64,000 nt of DNA from Bacteroidota bacterium (lineage in GTDB: Bacteria > Bacteroidota > Bacteroidia > Flavobacteriales_D > Sanyastnellaceae): the NCBI GenBank assembly GCA_027624855.1, contig JAQBTQ010000002.1, forward strand, positions 62,001 to 126,000, given 5' to 3'. The position numbers and the translations under genes are program-made. This document shows, one piece after another, positions 1 through 9,167 of this stretch. Positions within the stretch are counted from its first letter, which is position 1, and each line of letters opens with the position of its first letter. The notes below the pieces were generated by a model, which was given only the letters and a program-made list of their open reading frames with translations, searched no databases and had not been told where the DNA came from.

Positions 1-1727
1 GATCAGAGCGAACCTTGTTGGCTTGGGCAGTATTGACCGGCTTGGCGACTGGACTTTTGGCAGTTTTGCTGAAACGGGTTGTGGGAGGATTACATCATGG
101 AATTTCTGGGCTTGTTGATTGGTCTGATTGGAAGGGTTGGTTGGTTATTGGGCCGGTATTGGGGCTCTTGGCTACCGGATGGGTCGTGCGGAAGTTTCTA
201 AATGGAGAGCACCCAGGCCCCGGCGTTCCTAGCATTTTAAAGGCATTGTCAAACCGGCAAGGAAGGATCAAGCGAACTTGGATGTTTGCACCGCTCATCA
301 CCAGTTCATTATCGGTGGGACTTGGGGGATCTGGTGGACTCGAGGGGCCTTCGCTTCAATCTGCCGCCGCCATTGGTTCAGAAATTGGAAGACAGACCAA
401 GCGATCTTTTAACCGAAGAATGCTCCTCATCGGATGTGCAGCTTCGGCTTCTTTGGCAGCCTTGTTCAAGGCTCCGATTGCCGCCATCATTTTTGCTGTT
501 GAGGTCATCATGATTGATTTGACTGCGGCCAGTCTTGTGCCGTTGTTGCTCGCGTCTCTTTCGGCGCTGATTACTGCGACAGTCTTGATGGGCGACGACA
601 ACATATTGTCTACGCCAGAATTGGGGACTTTCAAAATGATTGAGTTGCCCCTGTATGCTTTACTCGGGCTCTTTTGCGGAGGGTTTTCTGTGCTTTTTTC
701 TCGATTGTACAGGGCTTCGAATGGAATCATTTCTTGGTTGCCTTCGCGAAAACTTCGGGTGATCTTCGGTGGAGGAATCATCGGAACCGCATTGCTACTC
801 TACCCTTCTTTATATGGAGAAGGGTATGAAGTCGTCAACGCATTGTTTGACGGAAATTCTGAAATTTTTGAACGCGATTTTTCCTCGCTTCATTCGTCAG
901 CTGAACCGCTCAAAATGCTTGGACTTTTGATGCTCATTTGGCTTTTGAAACCCATTTTAACTGGAGTGACCACGGGGGCCGGCGGCGTTGCCGGTGTCTT
1001 TGCACCGGCGATTTTTTGTGGAGCACTGATGGGCTATCAATTTGCTTTGATTTCGGGTTGGATAAGTCCCCATTGGAGTTTGCCCATTGGTGGAGCTGTT
1101 TTAGCGGGCTTGGCAGGCTTGGTAGCTGGCGTTTTGCACGCGCCGTTGACGGCAATATTGCTTGCTGCTGAGGTCAGTGGAGGGTATGCATTGTTCGTGC
1201 CCGTTATGCTTACTGCGGGCATCGGGTTCCAATTTTCAAAGTGGTGGATGCGCAATAGTGTTTACACCAAGGAGCTCGCAGAACGAGGGGAGTTGTTAAC
1301 CCATGACAAGGACCAAGCCATTTTGACCCTGATGAAACTTGAGGATCTGGTTGAAACGGATTTTGAGCGTCTGGATCCTCACTGGAAATTGGGGCAGTTG
1401 ATTTCAATCATTGAATCGAGTCCTCATACAGTCTTTCCGGTTCTTGACCGTAAGGATAATTTCATGGGAGTGGTTCAATTGCAAGACATTCGAGAGGTCA
1501 TGTTTGATCCTTCCCTATACGAAACAATGAGAATTCATGAATTAATGGTTCGGCCCAATGCCACGATACAAAGTGATGTAAAGATGGATGAGGTCATGGA
1601 TATTTTTGATCACCACGAAGGCGCCGTCATCCCGGTTTTGGACGGGGAGAAATACATTGGATTCGTTTCTCGTTCGAATCTATTGAATGCCTATCGAGAA
1701 TGGCTAAAAAATGCCAGTCCACGCTGA
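1..1727 (+). CDS. CLC-family anion channel/transporter with C-terminal CBS pair (5' end cut off)
   Basis: Membrane protein of the CLC family, which moves chloride or other anions as channels or anion/proton exchangers. The reading frame is open to base 3, so the true start lies upstream; the first possible start inside the window is a TTG at 15. Numbering from that TTG (570 residues), I see the selectivity-filter stretch GPGVP near 68-72, GLEGP near 108-112 with the gating glutamate at 110, GVFAP near 327-331, and the anion-coordinating tyrosine at 391. Two CBS domains follow at about 430-565, as in many Bacteroidetes CLCs. Two residues are unusual: proline replaces the usual serine in the filter, and valine 164 stands where exchangers carry the proton glutamate (see findings). 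It converges on the hydrolase gene with only 15 bases between them. The family call is firm; the transported ion is not. Confidence 0.92.
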   Translation, partial: SERTLLAWAVLTGLATGLLAVLLKRVVGGLHHGISGLVDWSDWKGWLVIGPVLGLLATGWVVRKFLNGEHPGPGVPSILKALSNRQGRIKRTWMFAPLITSSLSVGLGGSGGLEGPSLQSAAAIGSEIGRQTKRSFNRRMLLIGCAASASLAALFKAPIAAIIFAVEVIMIDLTAASLVPLLLASLSALITATVLMGDDNILSTPELGTFKMIELPLYALLGLFCGGFSVLFSRLYRASNGIISWLPSRKLRVIFGGGIIGTALLLYPSLYGEGYEVVNALFDGNSEIFERDFSSLHSSAEPLKMLGLLMLIWLLKPILTGVTTGAGGVAGVFAPAIFCGALMGYQFALISGWISPHWSLPIGGAVLAGLAGLVAGVLHAPLTAILLAAEVSGGYALFVPVMLTAGIGFQFSKWWMRNSVYTKELAERGELLTHDKDQAILTLMKLEDLVETDFERLDPHWKLGQLISIIESSPHTVFPVLDRKDNFMGVVQLQDIREVMFDPSLYETMRIHELMVRPNATIQSDVKMDEVMDIFDHHEGAVIPVLDGEKYIGFVSRSNLLNAYREWLKNASPR

Positions 1728-1742
1728 TTGGCGTCCCCCAGG

Positions 1743-2528
1743 TTATCTATCCAAAAAAGTATTTACGGCCGTATAAAATTCCTCCGGATGGCTTGCGTGC
1801 AGCCAGTGACCAGCCCCTTCTATTCTGTGAATTTCTAGCTGCATACACTGTTCTTCGAATTCGTCGACATCATCTGATGAAACGTAATTGGAATCGCCCC
1901 CGTAGATCACCAAAGTTGGAGTCGTATTGATTTCTAGGGGCACGCGTTCAACAATCGAGTCCAATGCACCTTTCAAAACAAGAATGTTTGGTCGCCATTG
2001 AAATCCTGAAGACCGAGATCGCTTCAAGTTCTTCATCAAGAAAGAAACCATTGAAGCATCATGCAATTTGTTGAGGAGGAATTGTTCGATTTCAATCCGG
2101 CTCTCAGCTATTGTGATGGGCGCTGCAACCAACGCCTCAAAAATTGCTTGGTGGTGCGGTGAATAGGCTCTTGCTGCCATATCGGCAATGACCAATGAAT
2201 GAATGCGATCGGGATGCTGGTCTGCAAAAGTCAGAGCCGTTTTTGCTCCCATGCTATGGCCCAATAAGTCAATTTCCTCCAATCCCGCATTGTTGATGTA
2301 ATAAAGCAAATCATTCGCCATTGCCTCGTAGTTATGCTCGGCGGTGTGTTCGCTGCGGCCGTGATTTCGCTGATCCAATAAGTGGACTTCATGGGATTCA
2401 GCAAAACGTTTCCCCAAGGTTTGCCAATTATCCGAAGTGCCCAGCAAGCCATGAAGTATGATCAGCGGAGGATTCCCTTCTGATCCGAGTACACGTGCAA
2501 ATAAGGAGATGGGAGAATGATGGCTCAT
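1743..2528 (-). CDS. Alpha/beta hydrolase, YbfF-like esterase
   Basis: Cytoplasmic alpha/beta-hydrolase fold protein of 261 residues, the usual length for the YbfF/esterase group. The oxyanion-hole motif [10 protein letters not shown] is at 26-35 and the nucleophile elbow GHSMG puts Ser92 in place. Asp212 (GGDSN) and His241 (GAGHW) complete a plausible catalytic triad. There is no signal peptide. The start codon overlaps the stop codon of pdxJ by four bases (ATGA type), so the two are probably co-transcribed and translationally coupled. The natural substrate cannot be read from the sequence; short acyl esters or thioesters are typical of the family. Confidence 0.88.
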   Translation of the reverse strand: MSHHSPISLFARVLGSEGNPPLIILHGLLGTSDNWQTLGKRFAESHEVHLLDQRNHGRSEHTAEHNYEAMANDLLYYINNAGLEEIDLLGHSMGAKTALTFADQHPDRIHSLVIADMAARAYSPHHQAIFEALVAAPITIAESRIEIEQFLLNKLHDASMVSFLMKNLKRSRSSGFQWRPNILVLKGALDSIVERVPLEINTTPTLVIYGGDSNYVSSDDVDEFEEQCMQLEIHRIEGAGHWLHASHPEEFYTAVNTFLDR

Positions 2529-3250
2529 TCTGCGGTTTCATTCAAGCAATTCAAATAAGTCTGAATGGTGGTTTCAAGTCCATCATAGAGTGCGTCAGCG
2601 ATAAGCGCATGACCGATGCTGACTTCTTCGAGGTATGGAACATTTTGGGCAAAAAATCGGAGGTTTCTCGCATCCAAGTCATGGCCTGCGTTCACACCCA
2701 ACCCACAGCCATGCGCAAACGTTGCTGCCTTGGAAAATGGGATTACAGCTTCCGCGGCATGCGAATGAAAGGCTTGCGCATAGGGCTCGGTATACAATTC
2801 AATCCGATCCGCTCCGACACGAGCACAACCCTCTATTTCAGCGGCATCAGTAGAGACGAAAAGGCTGGTGCGGATTCCGTTGTTTTTCAATTCGGAAAGT
2901 ATATCTTCAAGCAACGACGCATTGGGCTTTACCTGCCATCCTGCGCATGATGTAAGCACATCTGGGCCGTCTGGCACCAAGGTCACTTGATGGGGCTTTA
3001 CCTCCAAAACAAGCCGTAAAAACTCCCTTGACGGGTATCCTTCAATGTTAAATTCGGTCGAAATGATGGGTTTCAATTCGCGAACATCTTGGTATGTAAT
3101 ATGGCGCGCATCGGGCCGGGGATGAACTGTAATTCCTTGAGCACCAAATGTTTGTATGGATTTGGCCGCCTGGATCAAATTGGGGACATTTCCACCTCGG
3201 GCATTGCGAAGTGTCGCTATTTTATTGACGTTGACGCTGAGTTGAGTCAT
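2525..3250 (-). CDS. pdxJ: Pyridoxine 5'-phosphate synthase
   Basis: Last step of the DXP-dependent vitamin B6 route: condenses 1-deoxyxylulose 5-phosphate with 3-amino-2-oxopropyl phosphate in the cytoplasm. The start at 3250 gives 241 residues, the normal family length, and begins with the family's conserved strand ([15 protein letters not shown]). An in-frame start further upstream would add 18 residues with no family character. Catalytic residues are visible: His43, Arg45 and His50 in the [12 protein letters not shown] segment, Glu70 in TEFNIEG, and the late histidine in NAGHDL. It is divergent from the CBS/nadK envelope cluster and coupled to the downstream hydrolase. Confidence 0.96.
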   Translation of the reverse strand: MTQLSVNVNKIATLRNARGGNVPNLIQAAKSIQTFGAQGITVHPRPDARHITYQDVRELKPIISTEFNIEGYPSREFLRLVLEVKPHQVTLVPDGPDVLTSCAGWQVKPNASLLEDILSELKNNGIRTSLFVSTDAAEIEGCARVGADRIELYTEPYAQAFHSHAAEAVIPFSKAATFAHGCGLGVNAGHDLDARNLRFFAQNVPYLEEVSIGHALIADALYDGLETTIQTYLNCLNETAE

Positions 3251-3301
3251 CCGTACCTTTCGATTCCAACACCTCCGGTGCATTCCATCGGTGGATTGAC
3301 G

Positions 3302-3309
3302 CAAAATTA
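3302..3309 (-). promoter_or_regulatory. Possible -7 box for pdxJ
   Basis: On the reverse strand this reads TAATTTTG, a perfect match to the Bacteroidetes -7 element TAnnTTTG. It would give a leader of roughly 45-50 bases before the pdxJ start at 3250. I see no good TTG -33 partner at the normal distance, so the call is weak. Confidence 0.35.
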
Positions 3310-3313
3310 CATC

Positions 3314-3964
3314 ATGTACGCACAGCGAATTATGAATTCAGATCTTCCTTCGGTTCGGCCAGAAGATTCTGTAGGCCGAGTGCTCAACCTCATGGACGAG
3401 TACAAAGTGAGGCATCTCCCTCTGGTGAATGGGTCAGAATTCTCAGGCTTGATTTATGAGGATGATTTGATGGAAGTGGATGAGCAAACGCCTATGGCTG
3501 CGCTTGAAGCACGTCCCGTGTGGATTGGGCCCGATTGCCATCTTTATGATCTTGTTGGAAAATGGGTGGAAGCAGAGGTCGATGCACTTCCCGTTGCAAG
3601 CGAGGGGCAATACCTCGGATCGGTAGATGCTCCCTCCATTCTAAAGTTTTTGGCGGAGCAAACCCATTGGGCGACCAATGGAGCGGTGATTGTTCTTGAA
3701 GTACCGGAGCATGACGTTTCCATTTCGGAGATCGCCCGATTGGTAGAAAGTTCAGACACTAAAGTGATTGCATGCACGACTTCTCAGTCTCCAGAGTCAG
3801 GGCATGTACAAGTCACCATCAAAGTTCAGACAGAGGATGTAGAGCCGGTGGTTGCGACGTTTCAGCGATTTGGATACGTGGTTCATTCATTGATGCGGGC
3901 ACCAAAACTGGAAGAAGAACTTCGCGATCGATATGATGCATTTATGCGATATTTGAAGCAATGA
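3314..3964 (+). CDS. CBS domain-containing protein
   Basis: Protein of 216 residues. The N-terminal half (about 1-120) holds two CBS motifs, with repeats beginning near [21 protein letters not shown] and at [25 protein letters not shown]; such pairs bind adenine nucleotides and act as regulatory sensors. The C-terminal part (about 125-200) looks like a small ACT-like regulatory fold by its strand pattern, which is an inference. The start at 3314 was chosen because the residues before it do not look like this family. The last codons overlap the nadK start by four bases (ATGA), and this gene sits directly before nadK in many Bacteroidetes, so a role tied to nucleotide status is plausible but unproven. 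Confidence 0.85.
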   Translation: MYAQRIMNSDLPSVRPEDSVGRVLNLMDEYKVRHLPLVNGSEFSGLIYEDDLMEVDEQTPMAALEARPVWIGPDCHLYDLVGKWVEAEVDALPVASEGQYLGSVDAPSILKFLAEQTHWATNGAVIVLEVPEHDVSISEIARLVESSDTKVIACTTSQSPESGHVQVTIKVQTEDVEPVVATFQRFGYVVHSLMRAPKLEEELRDRYDAFMRYLKQ

Positions 3965-4848
3965 GTTCCATGAAAATTGCCATTCACGGGAAGACTTTCG
4001 CTCCGGAATTTGACGATTCCATCAAGCACCTCTTGAAGCGAATCCAAGAACTGGATCATGATCCCATTGTAGAATCGGGATTTAAAAGGGTCTTGGATGA
4101 TCGCATGTCAAAAGCCAGGGACTGGAAATCATTTGATAATCCTGAAGAACTGGTCGGTTATGATTTGCTCGTGGCCATTGGAGGAGACGGCACCGTTCTC
4201 GAAGCGGCAATTTGGGTTCGCGATACGGAAATCCCGGTTTTGGGTGTCAACACGGGGCGATTGGGCTTCCTTTCCAATGTGGGAATTGAAGAGATTGATT
4301 TGGCGATGGATGCCGTTGCGGCTGGTAAGGTTTGGTTTGAAAAGCGGCTAATGTTGCAAGTTGAAGTAGAGGGCATGGAATTGGGAGATTTTCCATTTGC
4401 CCTCAACGAGATTGCAATAATGAAACGCGATACCTCGAGCATGGTGGCAGTGGAAGTCCTGAGGGATGATGTGTTCGTCAATAATTATTGGGCGGATGGA
4501 TTGATTGTGTCCACTCCAACAGGTTCTACGGCCTATTCGCTGAGCGCTGGCGGACCGATTGTCATGCCGGGATCGGAAGTGCTGTGCATCAATCCCGTAG
4601 CCCCGCATAACCTGAACAATCGCCCTCTCATCATTCCCTCCGAAGGGAATCTGCAGTTGATTGCGGAAGGCCGAGAGAATCAATTTTTGCTCAGTTTGGA
4701 CTCCAGGATGTTCATACTAGAAGGGGGCAGAAAGGTTCAATTGACCACTGCTCCGTTTCGTTTGTTCCTCATGAACCTCGAGCATCAAGAATTTTTTAGC
4801 ACTGTTCGTGCGAAAATGCATTGGGGAATCGATCCTCGAGAGCGTTAA
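3961..4848 (+). CDS. nadK: NAD kinase
   Basis: Phosphorylates NAD to NADP in the cytoplasm. The protein is 295 residues, typical for Bacteroidetes. The GGDGT motif is at 74-78 with the catalytic Asp76. The NE/D motif (LNEIAIMKRD) and the DGLIVSTPTGSTAYSLSAGGP block that forms the second nucleotide-binding signature follow. The start overlaps the preceding CBS gene by four bases, so the two are translationally coupled; an alternative start three codons later (MKIAIHG) is possible. A terminator-like hairpin lies just after the stop codon. Confidence 0.96.
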   Translation: MSSMKIAIHGKTFAPEFDDSIKHLLKRIQELDHDPIVESGFKRVLDDRMSKARDWKSFDNPEELVGYDLLVAIGGDGTVLEAAIWVRDTEIPVLGVNTGRLGFLSNVGIEEIDLAMDAVAAGKVWFEKRLMLQVEVEGMELGDFPFALNEIAIMKRDTSSMVAVEVLRDDVFVNNYWADGLIVSTPTGSTAYSLSAGGPIVMPGSEVLCINPVAPHNLNNRPLIIPSEGNLQLIAEGRENQFLLSLDSRMFILEGGRKVQLTTAPFRLFLMNLEHQEFFSTVRAKMHWGIDPRER

Positions 4849-4857
4849 GAATGGTTG

Positions 4858-4885
4858 AAAAACTTCGGCTGTATTGGAAGTTTTT
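4858..4885 (+). terminator. Rho-independent terminator after nadK
   Basis: Nine-base perfect stem (AAAAACTTC at 4858-4866 with GAAGTTTTT at 4877-4885) and a ten-base loop, running into a T tract that ends at 4887. It starts ten bases after the nadK stop codon. The stem is A/T-rich, so termination may be partial. Confidence 0.6.
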
Positions 4886-4890
4886 TTCAA

Positions 4891-4919
4891 TTGAGTTCGG
4901 ACAATCTCTTGTAATTTCG
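4891..4919 (+). promoter_or_regulatory. Bacteroidetes-type promoter for the DUF6089-uppS-bamA cluster
   Basis: TTG at 4891-4893, an 18-base spacer, then TAATTTCG at 4912-4919, which matches TAnnTTTG at seven of eight positions. It lies right after the nadK terminator and about 40 bases ahead of the next gene, so it would restart transcription for the envelope cluster. Confidence 0.6.
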
Positions 4920-4959
4920 TGCGTTACTGTTCGGATGGACCCAAACAGACCCTAGGTCG

Positions 4960-5841
4960 TTGCTAAATAACTACTCCCATAAGATTCATGCTTTCGTTGC
5001 CACTATGCTGGTGTCGGGGATTTTCTTGGCTCCGCTTGCGCAATCACAACGTCAGTTCCAGCAGTCAAAAGAGCTAGGACTCGCGCTTGGCACAGCCTAT
5101 TATCTGGGAGACATCAACCCCGGAAATCATTTGGGAGGTCGTCTTTCGGCAGGTTTTGGCGGTTATTATCGCCATAATCTATCTACCCGCATTGCCATTC
5201 GAGTCAACTATTTCAATTGTCGGATTGAGGCATGGGATGCCGATAGCCGCGACGAGTGGCAACAAAACCGAAACCTCCATTTTCGAAATGACATTGGGGA
5301 GCTGGCAGCGTTGGTTGAAATCAATTACCTAGATCATCAACTCGGCAACGCCGGAGATCGCTTCACGGCTTTTTTGTACGGAGGAATTGGGGTATACAAT
5401 CACATGCCTGAAGCGGAAATCGACGGACAGTGGATTCCGTTGCAGCCTCTGGGTACGGAAGGCCAAGGAACGTCTTGGGCAGAGGCCAATAGTATCGATT
5501 CATATGGAACAACAGGGGTTTCGTTGCCGATTGGATTTGGCTTCAAATCCAACTTGGGTCCGTTTGCGACGTTTTGTTTTGATTGGGGAGTCAGAAAAAC
5601 TTGGACGGATTACCTCGATGATGTCAGTGGGATCTATGCCGATCGGGAGGTGTTGATGCTGGAAAGCGGACCGATGACGGCATTGATGTCGGACCGATCG
5701 GAAGTGCCAGAAGGGGGCAACGCAAATCAAGCAGGACTTCAACGCGGAGACCCCTCAAGATCTGATGTTTATGGTTTCCTCTCGGCCTCACTAAGCTTCC
5801 GAATCAGCAAACGACCATCCACTTGTTGGAGCTACGATTAA
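4960..5841 (+). CDS. DUF6089-type outer membrane beta-barrel protein
   Basis: Exported protein of 293 residues with a signal-peptide-like start (hydrophobic run ending in LAPLAQSQ at about 16-30) and alternating aromatic/glycine strands typical of a small outer membrane barrel (YYLGDINPGNHLGGRLSAGFG, GIGVYNHMP, SLPIGFGFK). In Bacteroidetes a protein of this type regularly stands just before uppS and bamA, which is the main basis for the family name. The start is a TTG at 4960; this keeps the His-Lys charge before the hydrophobic core. An ATG at 5005 would remove it. The stop overlaps the uppS start by one base (TAATG), which indicates coupling. Its function is unknown; a link to barrel assembly is inferred from position only. 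Confidence 0.8.
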   Translation: MLNNYSHKIHAFVATMLVSGIFLAPLAQSQRQFQQSKELGLALGTAYYLGDINPGNHLGGRLSAGFGGYYRHNLSTRIAIRVNYFNCRIEAWDADSRDEWQQNRNLHFRNDIGELAALVEINYLDHQLGNAGDRFTAFLYGGIGVYNHMPEAEIDGQWIPLQPLGTEGQGTSWAEANSIDSYGTTGVSLPIGFGFKSNLGPFATFCFDWGVRKTWTDYLDDVSGIYADREVLMLESGPMTALMSDRSEVPEGGNANQAGLQRGDPSRSDVYGFLSASLSFRISKRPSTCWSYD

Positions 5842-6611
5842 TGGAACAAAGTAAGGCAATGGTAGATCGGTGTGTGTCTCTGGGACTGGATCCAAATCGG
5901 ATTCCGAAGCATGTTGCAATCATCATGGATGGAAATGGACGCTGGGCAAAGGATCGGGGTGAGTCAAGGGTGTTCGGTCATATGCATGGAGTAGACTCAG
6001 TTCGCTCGGCTATTGAGGGCGCTATGGAGTTGGGTGTACGCTATCTCACCCTTTACGCCTTCAGCACTGAAAATTGGAATCGACCAAAAGAAGAGGTGGA
6101 TGCCCTGATGAATTTGTTGGTTGATACCTTGCTCAGAGAAGTCAAAGAACTTTCGGACAAGGGAGTTCGATTGAGAACGATTGGCGATGTAGCCTCCTTG
6201 CCAAGCTCTTGTCAGGAACAATTGGCGCTTGCGGAGAAGTCAACAGAAAATGAAACGAATCTGGATTTAATCCTCGCGCTCAGTTACAGTTCCAAGTGGG
6301 AAATGGTTGAGGCCATTCGCAAGATGATTGCTTCAGGTATTCGCTCCGAGGAGATCAATCCTGAGGTGATTTCTGAAAACCTATCGACTCATGGAATTCC
6401 GGATCCTGAGCTGATGATTCGCACCAGTGGTGAACACCGCATTTCGAATTTTCTTCTGTGGCAAATGGCCTACACGGAGTTCCATTTCACATCGGTTCTT
6501 TGGCCAGATTTTCGAAAAGAAAATTTTTACGAAGCAATGCATGATTTCCAACACCGCGAAAGGCGATTTGGGGGACTAGCGGATACGAATCACAACGTGC
6601 AAATTCAATGA
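5841..6611 (+). CDS. uppS: Undecaprenyl diphosphate synthase (cis-prenyltransferase)
   Basis: Extends farnesyl diphosphate with isopentenyl units to make the C55 lipid carrier for peptidoglycan and surface glycans. The protein has 256 residues. The catalytic block HVAIIMDGNGRWAKDRG is at 24-40, with Asp30 binding Mg-diphosphate, and the C-terminal signature RISNFLLWQMAYTEFHF is intact. The usual GGE before RIS reads SGEHR here. The ATG at 5841 was chosen over an upstream TTG because it forms a TAATG junction with the preceding gene and gives the normal N-terminus. It overlaps bamA by four bases. Confidence 0.96.
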   Translation: MEQSKAMVDRCVSLGLDPNRIPKHVAIIMDGNGRWAKDRGESRVFGHMHGVDSVRSAIEGAMELGVRYLTLYAFSTENWNRPKEEVDALMNLLVDTLLREVKELSDKGVRLRTIGDVASLPSSCQEQLALAEKSTENETNLDLILALSYSSKWEMVEAIRKMIASGIRSEEINPEVISENLSTHGIPDPELMIRTSGEHRISNFLLWQMAYTEFHFTSVLWPDFRKENFYEAMHDFQHRERRFGGLADTNHNVQIQ

Positions 6612-9157
6612 ACGCATTCTGGAAAAATATCGCCATTGGTTTCAGCATGCTGATTTTGGTCTGGGTGTCGTCGATGATGGCTGTTTGCCAAGCGAATGCG
6701 CAATCCTTCGCCGCTCCCGATTTTGATAAGAAATACACCCTTGCTGGATTGACGGTGATGGGTGCCGACTACACCGATGCTCAGGCAGTGAAACTATTCA
6801 GCGCCCTTCAAATAGGCCAAGAGTTGACCATACCTGGAGAAGAAATTACCAATGCCATTCGAAACCTATGGGCTCAAAATTTATTTGAAGACATCAGCAT
6901 AGAATTGGCTGAGGTTCAGGATAATCGGGTGTATTTGGTCATACGGGTGGATGAACTTCCTCGATTGACGCGTTACACTTTTGAAGGGGTGGGACGATCG
7001 GAGCAGGAGACCCTGCGCGGAAAAATTGAGTTGTTGACCGGCCGAGTCGTGAATGAAAATGTCATGGTCACGGCGCGAAAGCGACTCCGAGATTATTACC
7101 ATGATAAGGGATATTGGGACGCTGCAATTTCCATCGTTCAGATTCCGGATACAGCATTTGAAAACGGAGCGAAATTGAACATTGTCATTGACAAAGGAGA
7201 GAAGGTCAAAGTGGGTGAAATCATTGTGGATGGGGTGGTTCAACTAGAACCAAAGAAGGTCATGCGATCCATGAAGGATTTGAAAGAGAAGCGATGGTAC
7301 CGCATCTTCAAGTCGAGCAAATTTGTCGAAGCGAATTTGGACAAGGCGCGCGATGAGGTCATCGCATTGTACAACAAAGAGGGATATCGAAACGCACGAA
7401 TTTTGGGAGATTCTATCTATCGGCTGCCAGAGGGATTGGTGGGCATACATTTTGATGTAATGGAAGGGAATCAATTCCATTTTGGGGAGATCAGTTTTAC
7501 GGGCAATTCAAAATACCGGAGCACCCAATTGGATTCAATCCTTGGAATTCAACGTGGTGAGATTTACAATCTTGAACGGCTGGAAACTCGGGTTTACATG
7601 GATCCAAAAGGCATGGACTTGAGTTCTTTGTACCAGGATGATGGATACCTCACATTCCAAGCCGTTCCCATCGAAACGCGCATTGAAAATGACACCATCG
7701 ACATTGAGGTGCGCATGATGGAGGGCAAGCAATTTCGAATTGGCAAAGTTTTGGTACAGGGGAATACCAAAACCAACGATCACGTGATTTACCGTGAAAT
7801 ACGCACGCGTCCAGGAGATTTGTTCAGTCGCACCGATATCATTCGTACACAGCGGGAATTGGCCCAATTGAATTATTTCAATCAGGAGGCGTTTGGCATC
7901 AACCCAATTCAGCATCCCGAAGACGGCACCGTGGATATTGAGTATACTGTTGAGGAAAAGCCGTCCGATCAAATCGAACTATCCGGTGGATGGGGCGGGG
8001 GCCGAGTGGTTGGTACCCTGGGGGTAAGCTTCACCAATTTTAGCGCTAAGAACATGTTCAAAAAAGGCGCTTGGAAACCCATTCCAACCGGAGATGGACA
8101 ACGCTTATCCATTCGGGCTCAGTCCAACGGATTGTTCTTCCAGAGTTACAATTTGAGTTTCATGGAGCCTTGGCTTGGGGGTAAGAAGCCCAACGCCTTG
8201 AGCTTTTCGGCTTGGCGTTCCATTCAATCAAATGGACAACCAAAACGGGTGGAAGGGGCATTGAATGAATTGCGTCAATCGTTAGAAATTACGGGTGTTC
8301 AAATGGGTTTTGGACAGCGCTGGAAAAAACCAGATGACTGGTTTACCATGAACTTGGCATTGAGCTACCAGCATTTCAATATGGACAATTACGGAGTGTT
8401 TTTCAGCTTTTCGAATGGCGTAGCAAATAATCTGGCCGCCAATTTTGTTGTCGCTAGGAATTCTGTTTCCGACCCGATTTATCCGGTGTGGGGCTCAAAC
8501 ATTTCAATCTCGGTGAGAGCCACGCCGCCCTACAGTATGTTTCGGCCAGAGGACACGGATTACTCCGATTGGACTGACCAAGAGCGTTTTCGTTGGGTAG
8601 AATACCACAAATGGAAAATCAAGGCCGAATGGTACACGCCTTTAACTCAATCTGCAGGGGAGAATCCGAGGACGTTGGTTCTGAAAACACACGCCGGCAT
8701 GGGATTGATTGGTCAATATAACAGAGAGGTTGGCCTTTCGCCGTTCGAGCGTTTTTACCTCGGAGGTGTCTTTTTGAGTGGGTTCGTGCTAGACGGGCGA
8801 GAGATCATCAATTTGAGGGGCTTTGACGACTTGTCCTTGACCATGCCCAACCAAAACACGGGCGCTCCTGTGATTGCTAAATATGGAGCAGAATTGCGTT
8901 ACCCACTCTCGACCAACCCAAGCGCGACCATCTTCATGCTGGGATTTGTCGATGCAGGAAAAACTTGGGCGGATGCCAGGGAGTTTAATCCTTTTGAGGT
9001 ATATCGGTCTGCGGGTCTCGGGATGAGGATCTTCCTTCCTATGTTTGGGCTTCTTGGATTGGATTACGGATGGCGTTTGGACGATGTTCCCACCCAGCCC
9101 AACATGTCGAGGGGACAATTTCATTTCAGTATGGGCATGAATATGGGAGACCTCTAA
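6608..9157 (+). CDS. bamA: Outer membrane protein assembly factor BamA
   Basis: Central subunit of the barrel-assembly machine in the outer membrane, 849 residues. The signal peptide ends near residue 32 (CQANAQ). POTRA repeats follow at about 45-455, recognisable by the repeated pattern of a strand, a helix and GN(T/S)K turns (for example FTGNSKYRS and VQGNTKTNDHVIYREIRTRPGD). The C-terminal half is the 16-stranded barrel, starting near ELSGGWGGGRVVG and containing a FERFYLGG segment close to the conserved loop motif. The final residues (MNMGDL) do not end in the usual aromatic. It is coupled to uppS by an ATGA overlap and followed by two Skp-type chaperone genes, so the biogenesis machinery is encoded together. 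Confidence 0.95.
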   Translation: MNAFWKNIAIGFSMLILVWVSSMMAVCQANAQSFAAPDFDKKYTLAGLTVMGADYTDAQAVKLFSALQIGQELTIPGEEITNAIRNLWAQNLFEDISIELAEVQDNRVYLVIRVDELPRLTRYTFEGVGRSEQETLRGKIELLTGRVVNENVMVTARKRLRDYYHDKGYWDAAISIVQIPDTAFENGAKLNIVIDKGEKVKVGEIIVDGVVQLEPKKVMRSMKDLKEKRWYRIFKSSKFVEANLDKARDEVIALYNKEGYRNARILGDSIYRLPEGLVGIHFDVMEGNQFHFGEISFTGNSKYRSTQLDSILGIQRGEIYNLERLETRVYMDPKGMDLSSLYQDDGYLTFQAVPIETRIENDTIDIEVRMMEGKQFRIGKVLVQGNTKTNDHVIYREIRTRPGDLFSRTDIIRTQRELAQLNYFNQEAFGINPIQHPEDGTVDIEYTVEEKPSDQIELSGGWGGGRVVGTLGVSFTNFSAKNMFKKGAWKPIPTGDGQRLSIRAQSNGLFFQSYNLSFMEPWLGGKKPNALSFSAWRSIQSNGQPKRVEGALNELRQSLEITGVQMGFGQRWKKPDDWFTMNLALSYQHFNMDNYGVFFSFSNGVANNLAANFVVARNSVSDPIYPVWGSNISISVRATPPYSMFRPEDTDYSDWTDQERFRWVEYHKWKIKAEWYTPLTQSAGENPRTLVLKTHAGMGLIGQYNREVGLSPFERFYLGGVFLSGFVLDGREIINLRGFDDLSLTMPNQNTGAPVIAKYGAELRYPLSTNPSATIFMLGFVDAGKTWADAREFNPFEVYRSAGLGMRIFLPMFGLLGLDYGWRLDDVPTQPNMSRGQFHFSMGMNMGDL

Positions 9158-9167
9158 ATCAAATTTG

